Of a stretch of 64,000 bases of DNA, positions 24,881 to 34,633 are shown piece by piece. The notes under the pieces were generated by a model, which was not told the DNA's origin, searched no databases, and saw nothing but the letters and a program-made list of their open reading frames with translations. The DNA lies in NCBI RefSeq assembly GCF_029893355.1, contig NZ_JARZAI010000003.1, forward strand, positions 62,001 through 126,000, written 5' to 3'. Every line of letters begins with the position of its first letter. Position 1 is the stretch's first letter. The position numbers were made by a program, and so were the translations under genes. This DNA comes from Kitasatospora sp. MAA4. GTDB taxonomy: Bacteria > Actinomycetota > Actinomycetes > Streptomycetales > Streptomycetaceae.

Positions 24881-27800
24881 ATGCCTGAGAACACTGAAAC
24901 GCAGCACGCCGGCGATTCGAGCGGCGAGAGCTCTGCCGCTCCGGTGCGCCGCCGCCGTCGCGCGGTGTCCCGCCCGGCCGGTGCCCCGCAGGGCGCGGCC
25001 GAGGTGAGCGCGGAGACCGTGATCGCGGCCGAGACCGCGCCGGTCGCTGAGCCGGTTGCCGTTGAGCCGGTTGTTGAGCCGGAGCCGGAGAAGCCGGTGC
25101 GTGCGCGTCGCACCGCTCGTAAGCGTGCCGAGTCGCCCGCTGGTGCGCCCGCTGAGGTTGTCGCTGAGCCGGTTGCCGTTGAGCCGGTTGTCGAGGCGGA
25201 GCCGGAGAAGCCGGTGCGTGCGCGTCGCACCGCTCGTAAGCGCGCCGAGTCGCCGGCCGGTGCGCCGGCCGAGGTTGCCGCTGTTGAGGCGCCCGCTGAG
25301 CCGGTTGCCGTTGAGCCGGTTGTTGAGCCGGAGCCGGAGAAGCCGGTGCGTGCGCGTCGCACGGCCCGTAAGCGTGCCGAGTCGCCGGCTGGTGCGCCCG
25401 TGGTGGTCGCGGAGCCGGCCGTCGAGGAGCCGGAGGAGGTCGTCGCCGAGGCGCCGGCCCCCGTCGTGGCGCCCGAGCCCGAGGCGGCGCCGGAGTCCGC
25501 GCCGCGGGCCCGCCGTCGTGCGGTGCGTCCGTCCACCGCGATCTTCCAGGCTCCGGTCTTCCAGGAGCCGACCGCCTACGTCGCCCCGGTGGCCCCCGTC
25601 GCCCCGGCCGCAGCCCCCGCGCCCGCCGCACCTGCTGCTGCGCCGGCCGCGCCCGCTGCGGGCGGCCCGGCCGGTCTGCCGGAGCTGGAGACCGAGGAGG
25701 AGTACGAGTACAGCGGTGTCGGTCGCCGCCGCCGCGGTGGCCGTACCCCCGTCCGGGTGACGCCGCAGACCCGCAAGGGTGCCGGCCGCACGGGCCGCCA
25801 GGCGCCGGCCCGCCAGGCCGTCGCCGAGACCCCGGCCCCGGCCGCACCGGTCGCGCCCGCCGCACCGGTCGCGCCGCCCGTGGAGCCCGCCGAGGTCCCG
25901 GTGCAGGTCGCCGCGCAGGGCCCCGAGCAGGAGTCCGACTGGGAGGAGGACGGCCGGCCGTCCTCGCGCCGTCGCCGCCGCGGTGGCCGTCGCCGCCGTC
26001 GTGGTGAGTCGGAGGAGTTCGAGACCGAGGTCCAGGAGACCGAGCAGGCCGCGGACGAGCCCGTCGAGTCGCAGACCGAGGACTCCGGCGAGGAGTCCGT
26101 CGAGGATGACGACGAGGACGACCTGGCCGGCGGCCTGGCCTCCTCGCGTCGCCGTCGTCGTCGCCGCCGTCGCAGTGGCGAGCCCCTTGAGCAGGCCGAC
26201 AACGGCCAGGCCGAGGAGAACGTCCGCACGGTCGTGAAGATCCGCGAGCCGCGCCGCCGCTCCACCGAGCCGTCCTTCGACCCGGACGAGGTGCAGTCCA
26301 TCAAGGGCTCCACCCGCCTGGAGGCCAAGAAGCAGCGCCGCCGCGAGGGCCGCGAGCTGGGCCGCCGCCGGGTGCCGATCATCACCGAGGCCGAGTTCCT
26401 GGCCCGCCGGGAGTCGGTCGAGCGCGTCATGGTGGTCCGTCAGAACGGCGAGCGCACCCAGATCGGCGTCCTGGAGGACGGCGTCCTGGTCGAGCACTAC
26501 GTCAACAAGGAGCAGGCCACCAGCTACGTCGGCAACGTCTACCTGGGCAAGGTCCAGAACGTGCTGCCGTCCATGGAGGCCGCCTTCGTCGACATCGGCA
26601 AGGGCCGCAACGCGGTGCTGTACGCCGGTGAGGTGAACTTCGGTCAGCTCGGCCACAGCGGCCCGCGCCGCATCGAGTCGGTGCTGAAGTCGGGCCAGTC
26701 CGTGCTGGTGCAGGTCTCCAAGGACCCGATCGGCCATAAGGGCGCCCGGCTCACCAGCCAGATCTCGCTGCCCGGCCGCTACCTGGTCTACGTGCCCGAG
26801 GGCTCGATGACCGGCATCAGCCGCAAGCTGCCCGAGAACGAGCGGGCCCGCCTCAAGCAGATCCTCAAGAAGATCGTCCCGGACGACGCCGGCGTGATCG
26901 TGCGCACCGCGGCCGAGGGCGCCAGCGAGGAGGAGCTGACGCGCGACGTGCAGCGTCTGCAGGGTCAGTGGGAGGAGATCCAGAAGAAGGTCGCCAGCGG
27001 CAACGCGCCGACCCTCCTCTACGGCGAGCCGGACATGACCGTCCGGGTGGTCCGGGACATCTTCAACGAGGACTTCACCAAGGTCATCGTCTCCGGCAAC
27101 GACGCGTGGAACACCATCCACGAGTACGTCGGCGGGGTGGCCCCCGACCTGGTGGACCGGCTGCAGAAGTGGACGTCCAACGTCGACGTCTTCGCCACCT
27201 ACCGGATCGACGAGCAGCTGATGAAGGCGCTGGACCGCAAGGTCTGGCTGCCCAGCGGCGGCTCGCTGGTGATCGACCGGACCGAGGCGATGATCGTCGT
27301 CGACGTCAACACCGGCAAGTTCGTCGGCCAGGGCGGCAACCTGGAAGAGACCGTCACCCGCAACAACATCGAGGCGGCCGAGGAGATCGTCCGCCAGCTG
27401 CGGCTGCGCGACCTCGGCGGCATCATCGTGATCGACTTCATCGACATGGTGCTGGAGTCCAACCGGGACCTGGTGCTGCGTCGCCTGCTGGAGTGCCTGG
27501 GCCGGGACCGGACCAAGCACCAGGTGGCCGAGGTCACCTCGCTGGGCCTGGTGCAGATGACCCGCAAGCGGGTCGGCCAGGGCCTGCTGGAGTCCTTCTC
27601 CGAGAGCTGCGTGCACTGCAACGGCCGCGGCGTCATCGTCCACATGGAGCAGCCGACCGCCCTGGGCGGCGGCGGTGGCCCGGTCGGCACCGCCGGCGAG
27701 GCCGCCGCGTCCGGTGGCAAGCGCCGCCGTCGGGGCAAGGGCGGCGTCGCGAGCGAGGAGCCGCAGCCGCACCTGATCGAGGACGGCGTGGACGAGCTGG

Positions 27801-28378
27801 ACGAGGCCGACGAGCACGAGCACGAGGAGTTCGAGTTCGTCTCCGGCGGTGAGCAGCTGGAGATCGAGGTCCCCGCGGCGTCCGTCGAGGCGGAGCCGGC
27901 CGTCGAGGTCGAGGTCGAGGCCGCGCCCGTCGAGCAGCCGAGCCTGGTCGAGATCGCGCCCGTCGCCGCGGCACCCGCCGGCCGGACCCGCCGCCGCGCG
28001 GTGCGCAAGGCCACCGCTTCGGCCGGCTCGCCGGGCGAGGCCGAGATCGTGGTCCTGCAGTCCCGCGCCGAGGCCGTGGTCGAGGCGGCCCTGGCCGCCG
28101 CGGCCCAGCCGCAGGCGCCGGTCGAGGCCCCCGTCGAGGAGGCGGCCCCGGCCGTCGTCGAGCCGGTCGAGGCCCCCGCCGAGCCGCAGGCGGAGGCCGA
28201 GGAGGCTCCCGCTCCCAAGAAGCGGGCGCCGCGCAAGGCCGCCGCCAAGAAGACCGCCGCCGCCAAGACCACGGCGACGGCGGCCAAGAAGACCACCGCC
28301 CGCAAGACCGCTACCAAGCGGACCAGCGCGGCGGCCAAGAAGGCAGCTGCCGCCGAGGGTGATTCGGCGGCCGAGTAG
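24881..28378 (+). CDS. rne: Ribonuclease E/G family protein
   Basis: A 1165-residue endoribonuclease for mRNA decay and stable RNA processing. The catalytic part lies in the middle (about residues 500-950): S1 domain YVGNVYLGKVQNVLPSMEAA and FVDIGKGRNAVLY, the DNase I-like domain with IVVDVNTGKF and IIVIDFIDM (metal-binding Asp residues), and the zinc-link CVHCNGRG. The long N-terminal arm (1-480) and C-terminal arm (950-1165) are low complexity, rich in Glu, Pro, Ala, Val and Arg blocks, the layout of Streptomyces RNase ES. They probably act as RNA and protein-binding scaffolds. ATG 24881 follows GGGAG. The far C-terminus is Lys/Ala rich (KKTAAAKTTATAAKKTT). Confidence 0.95.
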   Translation: MPENTETQHAGDSSGESSAAPVRRRRRAVSRPAGAPQGAAEVSAETVIAAETAPVAEPVAVEPVVEPEPEKPVRARRTARKRAESPAGAPAEVVAEPVAVEPVVEAEPEKPVRARRTARKRAESPAGAPAEVAAVEAPAEPVAVEPVVEPEPEKPVRARRTARKRAESPAGAPVVVAEPAVEEPEEVVAEAPAPVVAPEPEAAPESAPRARRRAVRPSTAIFQAPVFQEPTAYVAPVAPVAPAAAPAPAAPAAAPAAPAAGGPAGLPELETEEEYEYSGVGRRRRGGRTPVRVTPQTRKGAGRTGRQAPARQAVAETPAPAAPVAPAAPVAPPVEPAEVPVQVAAQGPEQESDWEEDGRPSSRRRRRGGRRRRRGESEEFETEVQETEQAADEPVESQTEDSGEESVEDDDEDDLAGGLASSRRRRRRRRRSGEPLEQADNGQAEENVRTVVKIREPRRRSTEPSFDPDEVQSIKGSTRLEAKKQRRREGRELGRRRVPIITEAEFLARRESVERVMVVRQNGERTQIGVLEDGVLVEHYVNKEQATSYVGNVYLGKVQNVLPSMEAAFVDIGKGRNAVLYAGEVNFGQLGHSGPRRIESVLKSGQSVLVQVSKDPIGHKGARLTSQISLPGRYLVYVPEGSMTGISRKLPENERARLKQILKKIVPDDAGVIVRTAAEGASEEELTRDVQRLQGQWEEIQKKVASGNAPTLLYGEPDMTVRVVRDIFNEDFTKVIVSGNDAWNTIHEYVGGVAPDLVDRLQKWTSNVDVFATYRIDEQLMKALDRKVWLPSGGSLVIDRTEAMIVVDVNTGKFVGQGGNLEETVTRNNIEAAEEIVRQLRLRDLGGIIVIDFIDMVLESNRDLVLRRLLECLGRDRTKHQVAEVTSLGLVQMTRKRVGQGLLESFSESCVHCNGRGVIVHMEQPTALGGGGGPVGTAGEAAASGGKRRRRGKGGVASEEPQPHLIEDGVDELDEADEHEHEEFEFVSGGEQLEIEVPAASVEAEPAVEVEVEAAPVEQPSLVEIAPVAAAPAGRTRRRAVRKATASAGSPGEAEIVVLQSRAEAVVEAALAAAAQPQAPVEAPVEEAAPAVVEPVEAPAEPQAEAEEAPAPKKRAPRKAAAKKTAAAKTTATAAKKTTARKTATKRTSAAAKKAAAAEGDSAAE
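25049..25410 (+). repeat. Three tandem repeats in the N-terminal arm of rne
   Basis: Near-identical units start at 25049, 25166 and 25298 (117 and 132 bases apart). Each encodes EPVAVEPVVE, then PEKPVRARRTARKRAESPAG. The DNA is nearly as conserved as the protein, which suggests recent expansion. Each unit pairs an acidic-proline strip with an Arg-rich strip. Confidence 0.85.
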
Positions 28379-28387
28379 GCCCGTTGG

Positions 28388-28418
28388 CCGGGGAGCGGGC
28401 ACCTCGCCCGCTCCCCGG
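28388..28418 (+). terminator. Terminator after rne
   Basis: A perfect 13-base stem (CCGGGGAGCGGGC, loop ACCTC, complement) starts 10 bases after the rne stop. Confidence 0.85.
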
Positions 28419-28606
28419 TCCGTACGGCCCGGTTTGCCCTGATGGCAGCCGATCCGTATTCTTGACCTTCGGCGTGTCTACGCCACGCTCCCGAGCAGAT
28501 CACCTCTCGCGCTCCGCCTCACGGTGGGGGACGAGGGAGGCCGCGTGTGTCCGTACCCAGGCGGCTGGCATCGAGAGTTCCGATCGAGTAAGAAAGCAGG
28601 TACCGC

Positions 28607-28921
28607 ATGTACGCGATCGTTCGCGCCGGCGGCCGCCAGCACAAGGTCGCCATCGGCGACGTGCTGGAGATTGACCGCGTTGATGTCAAGCCGGGTGACT
28701 CGGTGGAGCTCTCGACCATCCTGGTCGTCGACGGCGAGGCCGTCACCTCCGACCCGTGGGTCCTGGCCGGCATCAAGGTGCACGCCGAGGTCGTCGACCA
28801 CACCAAGGGTGAGAAGATCGTCATCCTTCGCTACAAGAACAAGACCGGCTACCGTCGGCGCCAGGGCCACCGCCAGCGCCACACGGCCATCCGCATCACC
28901 AGCATCGACACCGCGAAGTAA
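28607..28921 (+). CDS. rplU: 50S ribosomal protein L21
   Basis: A 104-residue ribosomal protein of the large subunit. It matches L21 along its length: [18 protein letters not shown] at the start, then [17 protein letters not shown] near the end, which contacts 23S rRNA. It is followed by rpmA after 16 bases, the conserved bacterial L21-L27-Obg order. The 188 bases between the rne terminator and this gene must hold its promoter; TTGACC near 28463 is a possible -35. Confidence 0.98.
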   Translation: MYAIVRAGGRQHKVAIGDVLEIDRVDVKPGDSVELSTILVVDGEAVTSDPWVLAGIKVHAEVVDHTKGEKIVILRYKNKTGYRRRQGHRQRHTAIRITSIDTAK

Positions 28922-28937
28922 GTAAGGGGATAGCGAG

Positions 28938-29195
28938 ATGGCACATAAGAAGGGCGCAAGCTCTACCCGTAACGGCCGCGACTCGAACGCCCAGCGCCTC
29001 GGCGTGAAGCGCTTCGGCGGCCAGAAGGTCAACGCCGGCGAGATCCTGGTCCGCCAGCGTGGCACCCACTTCCACCCGGGTGCGAACGTCGGCCGTGGCG
29101 GCGACGACACCCTGTTCGCCCTGCAGGCCGGTGCGGTCGAGTTCGGCACGCACCGTGGCCGCAAGGTCGTCAACATCGTGGCCGTCGAGGCCTGA
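28938..29195 (+). CDS. rpmA: 50S ribosomal protein L27
   Basis: An 85-residue protein of the peptidyl transferase centre region. It has the typical start [20 protein letters not shown] and the segment [21 protein letters not shown]. There is no N-terminal extension needing proteolytic trimming, as in Firmicutes. It is co-transcribed with rplU (16-base gap, GGGGATAGCGAG ribosome binding site). A terminator follows at 29237. Confidence 0.98.
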   Translation: MAHKKGASSTRNGRDSNAQRLGVKRFGGQKVNAGEILVRQRGTHFHPGANVGRGGDDTLFALQAGAVEFGTHRGRKVVNIVAVEA

Positions 29196-29236
29196 TCTTC
29201 CTGACGCCGCGTCAAGCGGCATTCGGTAGGATTCAC

Positions 29237-29270
29237 GGAGGGTGGACCGGTTTGTTCCGGTCCGCCCTCC
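29237..29270 (+). terminator. Terminator between rpmA and obgE
   Basis: GGAGGGTGGACCGG at 29237-29250, loop TTTGTT, CCGGTCCGCCCTCC at 29257-29270, with one T-G wobble. Confidence 0.82.
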
Positions 29271-29316
29271 TGTGTTTCACCCCTTTGTCTTTCCCCTTGT
29301 CTTGGAGGCACCCGTC

Positions 29317-30795
29317 ATGACCACCTTCGTGGACCGCGTCGAACTGCACGTCGCCGCGGGTAACGGGGGCCACGGCTGCGCCTCCGTGCACCGGGAGAAG
29401 TTCAAGCCGCTCGGAGGCCCGGACGGCGGCAACGGCGGCGACGGCGGCAGCGTCACGCTGGTGGTCGACAACAGCATCACCACGCTGCTGGAGTACCACC
29501 ACTCGCCCAAGCGCAAGGCGCAGAACGGCAAGCCCGGCGCCGGCGGCCACCGCACCGGCTCCACCGGCGACGACCTGGTGCTGTACGTGCCGGACGGCAC
29601 CGTGGTGCTCGACAAGCAGGGCAACGTGCTCGGCGACCTGGTCGGCAACGGCACGACCTTCATCGCCGCCGCCGGTGGCCGTGGCGGCCTCGGCAACTCC
29701 GCGCTCGCCTCCTCCCGCCGCAAGGCACCCGGCTTCGCGCTGCTCGGCGAGCCCGGCGAGGCCCGCGACATCGTGATGGAGCTCAAGTCCGTCGCCGACG
29801 TCGCGCTGGTCGGCTACCCGAGCGCGGGCAAGTCCTCGCTGATCTCGGTGATCTCGGCCGCCAAGCCGAAGATCGCGGACTACCCGTTCACCACCCTGAT
29901 CCCGAACCTCGGCGTGGTCACCGCCGGCGACACCGTCTACACCGTCGCCGACGTGCCCGGTCTGATCCCGGGCGCCAGCCAGGGCCGCGGCCTGGGCCTG
30001 GAGTTCCTGCGCCACGTCGAGCGCTGCACCGTCCTGGTGCACGTGCTGGACTGCGCGACGCTGGAGCCGGGCCGCGACCCGCTCACCGACCTGGAGACCA
30101 TCGAGGAGGAGCTCTCCCAGTACGGCGGTCTGGACAACCGTCCGCGACTGGTGGCGCTCAACAAGGTGGACGTCCCGGACGGCCAGGACATCGCCGACCT
30201 GACCCGCGCCTCGCTGGAGGAGCGCGGCTACCGCGTCTTCGAGATCTCCGCCGCCTCCCGCTCGGGCCTGCGCGAGCTGAACTACGCGATGGCGCAGATC
30301 GTCGCCGACGCCCGCGCGGCCAAGCCGGTCGAGGAGTCGACCCGGATCGTGCTGCGGCCCACCGCCGTGGACGACGCCGGCTTCACCGTCACCGAGGAGG
30401 ACGGCGCCTACCGCGTGCGCGGCCTCAAGCCGGAGCGCTGGGTGCGCCAGACCGACTTCTCCAACGACGAGGCAGTCGGCTACCTCGCCGACCGGCTGGC
30501 CCGGCTCGGCGTCGAGGACAAGCTGTGGAAGGTCGGGGCCAAGGAGGGTGACACCGTCATCATCGGCCCGGACGAGAACGCGGTCGTCTTCGACTGGGAG
30601 CCCACCATGGCCGCCGGCGCCGAGATGCTCGGCCGCCGCGGCGAGGACCACCGCTTCGAGACCCCGCGTCCGGCCGTCGACCGCCGCCGCGACAAGCTGA
30701 AGAACCGGGACGCCGCCGAGGACGAGTTCCGCAACTTCGAGGCGCTCTCCTCCGGCCGCCCGGCCGCCGTCGACGAGGGCGACGACGAGGTCTGA
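29317..30795 (+). CDS. obgE: GTPase ObgE/CgtA
   Basis: A 492-residue essential GTPase in ribosome assembly and, in Streptomyces, the onset of differentiation. The glycine-rich Obg domain occupies residues 1-160 ([35 protein letters not shown]). The G domain has [10 protein letters not shown] (P-loop), [14 protein letters not shown] (switch I), DVPGLI (G3) and NKVD (G4). A C-terminal OCT domain covers about 340-430, followed by an acidic-basic tail. ATG 29317 has a TTGGAGG ribosome binding site and gives the family-typical [11 protein letters not shown] start, so the upstream in-frame start is rejected. Confidence 0.97.
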   Translation: MTTFVDRVELHVAAGNGGHGCASVHREKFKPLGGPDGGNGGDGGSVTLVVDNSITTLLEYHHSPKRKAQNGKPGAGGHRTGSTGDDLVLYVPDGTVVLDKQGNVLGDLVGNGTTFIAAAGGRGGLGNSALASSRRKAPGFALLGEPGEARDIVMELKSVADVALVGYPSAGKSSLISVISAAKPKIADYPFTTLIPNLGVVTAGDTVYTVADVPGLIPGASQGRGLGLEFLRHVERCTVLVHVLDCATLEPGRDPLTDLETIEEELSQYGGLDNRPRLVALNKVDVPDGQDIADLTRASLEERGYRVFEISAASRSGLRELNYAMAQIVADARAAKPVEESTRIVLRPTAVDDAGFTVTEEDGAYRVRGLKPERWVRQTDFSNDEAVGYLADRLARLGVEDKLWKVGAKEGDTVIIGPDENAVVFDWEPTMAAGAEMLGRRGEDHRFETPRPAVDRRRDKLKNRDAAEDEFRNFEALSSGRPAAVDEGDDEV

Positions 30796-30829
30796 CCCTC
30801 TGGGTCCACCGGGTGATATGCGGTACTGA

Positions 30830-30872
30830 ACGGTCCGCCTCGTCGCGTAGATTGCGCGCAGAGGCGGACCGT
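30830..30872 (+). terminator. Inverted repeat between obgE and proB
   Basis: ACGGTCCGCCTC at 30830-30841 pairs exactly with GAGGCGGACCGT at 30861-30872 across a 19-base loop. It could end obgE transcription or be an operator for proB. No T-tract follows. Confidence 0.5.
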
Positions 30873-30891
30873 ACTGCGTGAGGGACTCTTG

Positions 30892-32028
30892 ATGAACGAT
30901 CAGACACTGCGAGAGGACGTCCTGGCAGCCCGCCGGGTCGTCGTCAAGGTCGGCTCCTCCTCGCTCACCACGGCCGCCGGCGGTTTGGACGCCGACCGGG
31001 TGGACGCCCTGGTGGACGCGCTGGCCACGGCGCTCGGACGGCCCGAGGCCCCGGAGATCGTGCTGGTCTCCTCCGGCGCCATCGCGGCCGGCCTGGCCCC
31101 GCTGGGCCTGGACCGCCGCCCGCACGACCTGGCCCGGCAGCAGGCCGCCGCCAGCGTGGGCCAGGGCCTGCTGGTGGCCCGCTACACCGCCTCCTTCGCC
31201 CGCTACGGCCGCCGGGTCGGCCAGGTGCTGCTGACCGCCGAGGACGCCAGCCGGCGGGCGCACTACCGCAACGCCTACCGCACGCTGGACCAGCTGCTGG
31301 CGATGGGCGCGGTGCCGATCGTCAACGAGAACGACACGGTGGCCACCGCCGAGATCAAGTTTGGCGACAACGACCGGCTCGCCGCGCTGGTGGCCCACCT
31401 GGTCCGGGCCGACCTGCTGGTGCTGCTCTCCGACGTGGACGGCCTCTACGACGGCGACCCCAGCCGTCCCGGCAGCAGCCGGATCGCCGAGGTGCGCGGC
31501 CCGCAGGACCTGGCCGGCATCGAGATCGGCAGCGCGGGCAAGGCCGGCGTCGGCACCGGCGGCATGGTGACCAAGGTCGAGGCGGCCCGGATCGCCACCG
31601 GCGCGGGCATCCCCGTGGTGCTCACCGCCGCCCGGCACGCCGCCGACGCGCTGGCCGGCCGGCAGACCGGCACACTCTTCACCCGCACCGGCGCGCGCAC
31701 CGCCGACCGGCTGCTCTGGCTGGCCCACGCCAGCAGCCCGCGCGGCGCCCTGCACCTGGACGCGGGAGCCGTCACGGCCGTCGTGGAGGGCGGCAAGTCG
31801 CTGCTGCCGGCCGGGGTCACCGGGGTCGACGGGGACTTCGCCGCGGGCGATCCGGTGGACCTTCTTGCCGAAAACGGCCACATCGTGGCGCGTGGGCTGG
31901 TCAACTTTGATGCGAGGGAGCTGCCGCGCCTGCTCGGGCGCTCGACGCGGGAACTGGCCCAGGAGTTCGGCGCCGCGTACGAGCGCGAGGTCATCCACCG
32001 GGACGACCTGGTCGTGCTGCGCGGTTGA
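30892..32028 (+). CDS. proB: Glutamate 5-kinase
   Basis: A 378-residue enzyme for the first step of proline synthesis (glutamate plus ATP to glutamyl 5-phosphate). The amino-acid kinase domain covers 1-260: VVKVGSSSLT, VSSGAIAAGL, VNENDTV and LLSDVDGLYDGDP. A C-terminal PUA domain (about 280-365) is present, as in many bacterial ProB. ATG 30892 is preferred over the TTG three bases earlier; GAGGGA lies upstream. It is followed by a small unknown gene and then proA, so the three may be one unit. Confidence 0.96.
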   Translation: MNDQTLREDVLAARRVVVKVGSSSLTTAAGGLDADRVDALVDALATALGRPEAPEIVLVSSGAIAAGLAPLGLDRRPHDLARQQAAASVGQGLLVARYTASFARYGRRVGQVLLTAEDASRRAHYRNAYRTLDQLLAMGAVPIVNENDTVATAEIKFGDNDRLAALVAHLVRADLLVLLSDVDGLYDGDPSRPGSSRIAEVRGPQDLAGIEIGSAGKAGVGTGGMVTKVEAARIATGAGIPVVLTAARHAADALAGRQTGTLFTRTGARTADRLLWLAHASSPRGALHLDAGAVTAVVEGGKSLLPAGVTGVDGDFAAGDPVDLLAENGHIVARGLVNFDARELPRLLGRSTRELAQEFGAAYEREVIHRDDLVVLRG

Positions 32029-32090
32029 CGGCCCGCCAGGTCGCGCGCGCCCGGGTTCCGGACAGTCCAGCGTCGAACAGGAGGCCGCCG

Positions 32091-32525
32091 GTGGCACGCA
32101 GGCACGAGGGAGCGACGGCCGGAGCCACCGTACGGGAGCTGCGCCCGGCCACCGGGCCGGTCGCGTCGCCGCCCCAGCCGGAGCAGGGCCGGCTCTGGCA
32201 CGTGGTGCTCAGCGTGGCCGGTGAGGTGACCCCGCTGGGTGACCTGCGGGCCTCTCTGGAGCGGCTGGCACACGACCACTCGTTCTTCCTGACCGCCCGC
32301 TACGCGGCCGACCACGCCGAGATCCGCTACTGGGAGCAGGCCCGGGACCTGCACGACGCGGCGGCCATCGCGCTGCGGCTCTGGGGCGAGCACAAGGCGA
32401 GCGCCAAGCTGCCGCCCTGGGAGATCGTCGGCCTGGAGGTGGTCGACCGGGCCACCTACCACCAGCGGCTGGCCGAGGGCTTCGCCGACCCGCCGCCGCA
32501 GCTCGGCGGCGTGCACCCGTACTGA
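32091..32525 (+). CDS. Conserved hypothetical protein between proB and proA
   Basis: A 144-residue soluble protein, mostly alpha/beta in character (WHVVLSVAGEVTPLGDLRAS, then FFLTARYAADHAEIRYWEQA). It has no catalytic motif that I recognise. GTG 32091 is chosen because AGGAGG lies six bases upstream, although the frame is open further. It sits 62 bases after proB and 51 before proA, and I recall the same position being occupied in other Streptomyces. A role linked to proline synthesis is possible only by context. Confidence 0.78.
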   Translation: MARRHEGATAGATVRELRPATGPVASPPQPEQGRLWHVVLSVAGEVTPLGDLRASLERLAHDHSFFLTARYAADHAEIRYWEQARDLHDAAAIALRLWGEHKASAKLPPWEIVGLEVVDRATYHQRLAEGFADPPPQLGGVHPY

Positions 32526-32576
32526 CAGCTGAGACACGTCCCTCTGGGGGAGGACGGACTCGTTACGCTTCGGGAC

Positions 32577-33869
32577 ATGACTACCGACAGCCCTGTCCTC
32601 GCAGCCGCGCGCCGAGCCCGTACGGCCGCCGCCGCACTCGCCCCGCTGCCGCGCTCGCTGAAGGACGCCGCGCTGGTGGCGATGGCCGACGCGCTGGTGG
32701 CCCGTACCCCCGAGATCACCGCGGCCAACGCCGAGGACGTCGCGCGGGCCCGGGCGGCCGGTACGGCCGAGTCGGTGGTGGACCGGCTCACCCTGACGGT
32801 CGAGCGGATCGTCGCGATCGCCTCCGACGTGCGCGACGTCGCCGCGCTGCCCGACCCGGTCGGCGAGGTGGTGCGCGGCTACACGCTGCCCAACGGCCTG
32901 GACGTGCGCCAGGTCCGGGTCCCGCTCGGCGTGGTCGGCATCATCTACGAGGCCCGCCCCAACGTCACGGCGGACGCCGCCGCGCTCTGCCTGAAGTCCG
33001 GCAACGCGGTGCTGCTGCGCGGCTCGGCCTCGGCCTACCGCTCCAACACCGCGCTGGTGGAGGTGCTGCGCGACGCGGTCGCCTCGGCCGGCCTGCCCGC
33101 CGACGTGATCCAGCTGGTCCCGGGCGAGAGCCGGGAGTCGGTCACCGAGCTGATGCGCGCCCGCGGCCTGGTGGACGTGCTGATCCCGCGCGGCGGCGCC
33201 TCGCTGATCCGTACCGTGGTCGAGGGCTCGACCGTCCCGGTGATCGAGACCGGCACCGGCAACTGCCACGTCTACGTGGACGCCCAGACCGACCTGGCGA
33301 TGGCGGTGGGCATTCTGCTCAACTCCAAGGCGCAGCGGGTCAGCGTCTGCAACTCCGCCGAGACCCTGCTGGTCCACCAGGACGTCGCGGACGCCTTCCT
33401 GCCGCTGGCGCTGGCGGCGCTGGCCGAGGCCGGGGTGACGGTGCACGGCGACGAGGCGGTACTCAAGGCCGCCGAGGGCGGTCCGGCCACCGTCGTCCCC
33501 GCCACCGAGGAGGACTGGGAGACCGAGTACCTCTCCTACGACCTCGCCGCCGCGGTGGTCCCCTCGCTGGACGCCGCCGTCGAGCACATCCGCCGCTGGT
33601 CCTCCGGCCACACCGAGGCGATCGTCACCACCTCGCAGGCCGCCGCCCGCCGTTTCACCCAGCTGGTGGATGCCACCACGGTGGCCGTCAACGCCTCGAC
33701 GCGGTTCACCGACGGGAGTGAGTTCGGCTTCGGCGCCGAGATCGGCATCTCCACCCAGAAGCTGCATGCCCGAGGCCCGATGGGCCTGCCGGAGCTGACC
33801 TCCACCAAGTACATCGTCACTGGTGACGGGCATGTACGCGGCGAGGCGACGCAGACCGTCGGAGGCTGA
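32577..33869 (+). CDS. proA: Gamma-glutamyl phosphate reductase
   Basis: A 430-residue NADPH-dependent enzyme reducing glutamyl 5-phosphate to the semialdehyde, the second step of proline synthesis. Family signatures are [20 protein letters not shown], the catalytic Cys within [19 protein letters not shown] and ALTATV-like [20 protein letters not shown]. It belongs to the aldehyde dehydrogenase superfamily. ATG 32577 gives normal length. It is encoded downstream of proB with one small gene between. Confidence 0.97.
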   Translation: MTTDSPVLAAARRARTAAAALAPLPRSLKDAALVAMADALVARTPEITAANAEDVARARAAGTAESVVDRLTLTVERIVAIASDVRDVAALPDPVGEVVRGYTLPNGLDVRQVRVPLGVVGIIYEARPNVTADAAALCLKSGNAVLLRGSASAYRSNTALVEVLRDAVASAGLPADVIQLVPGESRESVTELMRARGLVDVLIPRGGASLIRTVVEGSTVPVIETGTGNCHVYVDAQTDLAMAVGILLNSKAQRVSVCNSAETLLVHQDVADAFLPLALAALAEAGVTVHGDEAVLKAAEGGPATVVPATEEDWETEYLSYDLAAAVVPSLDAAVEHIRRWSSGHTEAIVTTSQAAARRFTQLVDATTVAVNASTRFTDGSEFGFGAEIGISTQKLHARGPMGLPELTSTKYIVTGDGHVRGEATQTVGG

Positions 33870-33943
33870 AGAAGTACACCTGTACGGATGCCAAGTGCCC
33901 CGAGCCACAGACAAATCGCTCCCTCGGTAATACATTGAATCCC

Positions 33944-34552
33944 GTGGCTGAGGATGTGGGGGGCTCGCCGTACTCCGACGGCGCCGACCACGGTGGAGCG
34001 GACGACGAGTTCGCCACCGTGGTCTTCGACGAGGCTTTCGTCCGCTGCGCCGCCGTGCACGAGCCGAGCGCCCGGGAGCGGCAGCTGGCCGCGGCCGAGG
34101 CCCGGCTGGAGCCGGACGCGGTGCCCGGCTGGGCCCTGGAACCGGCCGGCCCCGAGGGGTACGACGGTCTGCCGCTGGAGCTGCGGCCGCATCCGTCGGG
34201 CCTGGACGACGACCGGATCTACACCGACCCCTGGGTCGGCCCGCGCCGCCCGGCCGCGCGCCGCCGTGCGACCCGCTGGCCCGGCTACGGCTCGCGCGGG
34301 CCGCTCGGCCGCCGCCAGGTCGCCCAGCAGCGCTGGCACCGGCCGGTGGCCTGGGTGCTGGTGATCCTGATGGGCGCGAGCCTGGTGGCCGTCGCGGTCG
34401 CCGCCGTCTACCGCGGTTCCGGCGGTGCGGGCACCGCGCCCGGCCGGGGCCCCGGCGTGGGCAGCACCAGCAGTTATCTCCCGGTCCAGCCGACCGTCCC
34501 GGCCGGCTCGATGGCCTCGGCCGCCTCCGCCGTACCCCAGCCCGCCGGGTGA
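33944..34552 (+). CDS. Single-pass membrane protein with VVFDEAFVR motif
   Basis: A 202-residue protein of unknown function. The N-terminal half is acidic and cytoplasmic with the motif DDEFATVVFDEAFVRCAAVHEPSARER. A basic Arg-rich stretch precedes one membrane helix at about residues 136-156 (VAWVLVILMGASLVAVAVAAV), and a short Gly/Pro/Ser tail lies outside. GTG 33944 is chosen; a TTG nine bases upstream is possible. The next gene carries the same N-terminal motif (DDEYRSVVFDESFVRAARIQ), so the two are related at that end. They are conserved near proA/nadD in this group, from memory. Confidence 0.72.
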   Translation: MAEDVGGSPYSDGADHGGADDEFATVVFDEAFVRCAAVHEPSARERQLAAAEARLEPDAVPGWALEPAGPEGYDGLPLELRPHPSGLDDDRIYTDPWVGPRRPAARRRATRWPGYGSRGPLGRRQVAQQRWHRPVAWVLVILMGASLVAVAVAAVYRGSGGAGTAPGRGPGVGSTSSYLPVQPTVPAGSMASAASAVPQPAG

Positions 34553-34633
34553 GCCCGGCCGTCCGCTCGCACCGGCGCGGAAGTTGCGCCGCGGGCCTCG
34601 TTCAGGACGCGGTTCGCGCTCTACTCTTGACGT

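Noticed and set aside
25049-25410. CRISPR array
   Set aside because: The repeats are in-frame coding repeats of rne with no unique spacers and no cas genes in the window.
23389-28402. Minus-strand frames of 715 and 1489 codons over rne
   Set aside because: Repetitive Gly/Leu/Arg composition is the antisense image of the rne Ala/Glu/Val repeats; no domains or starts.
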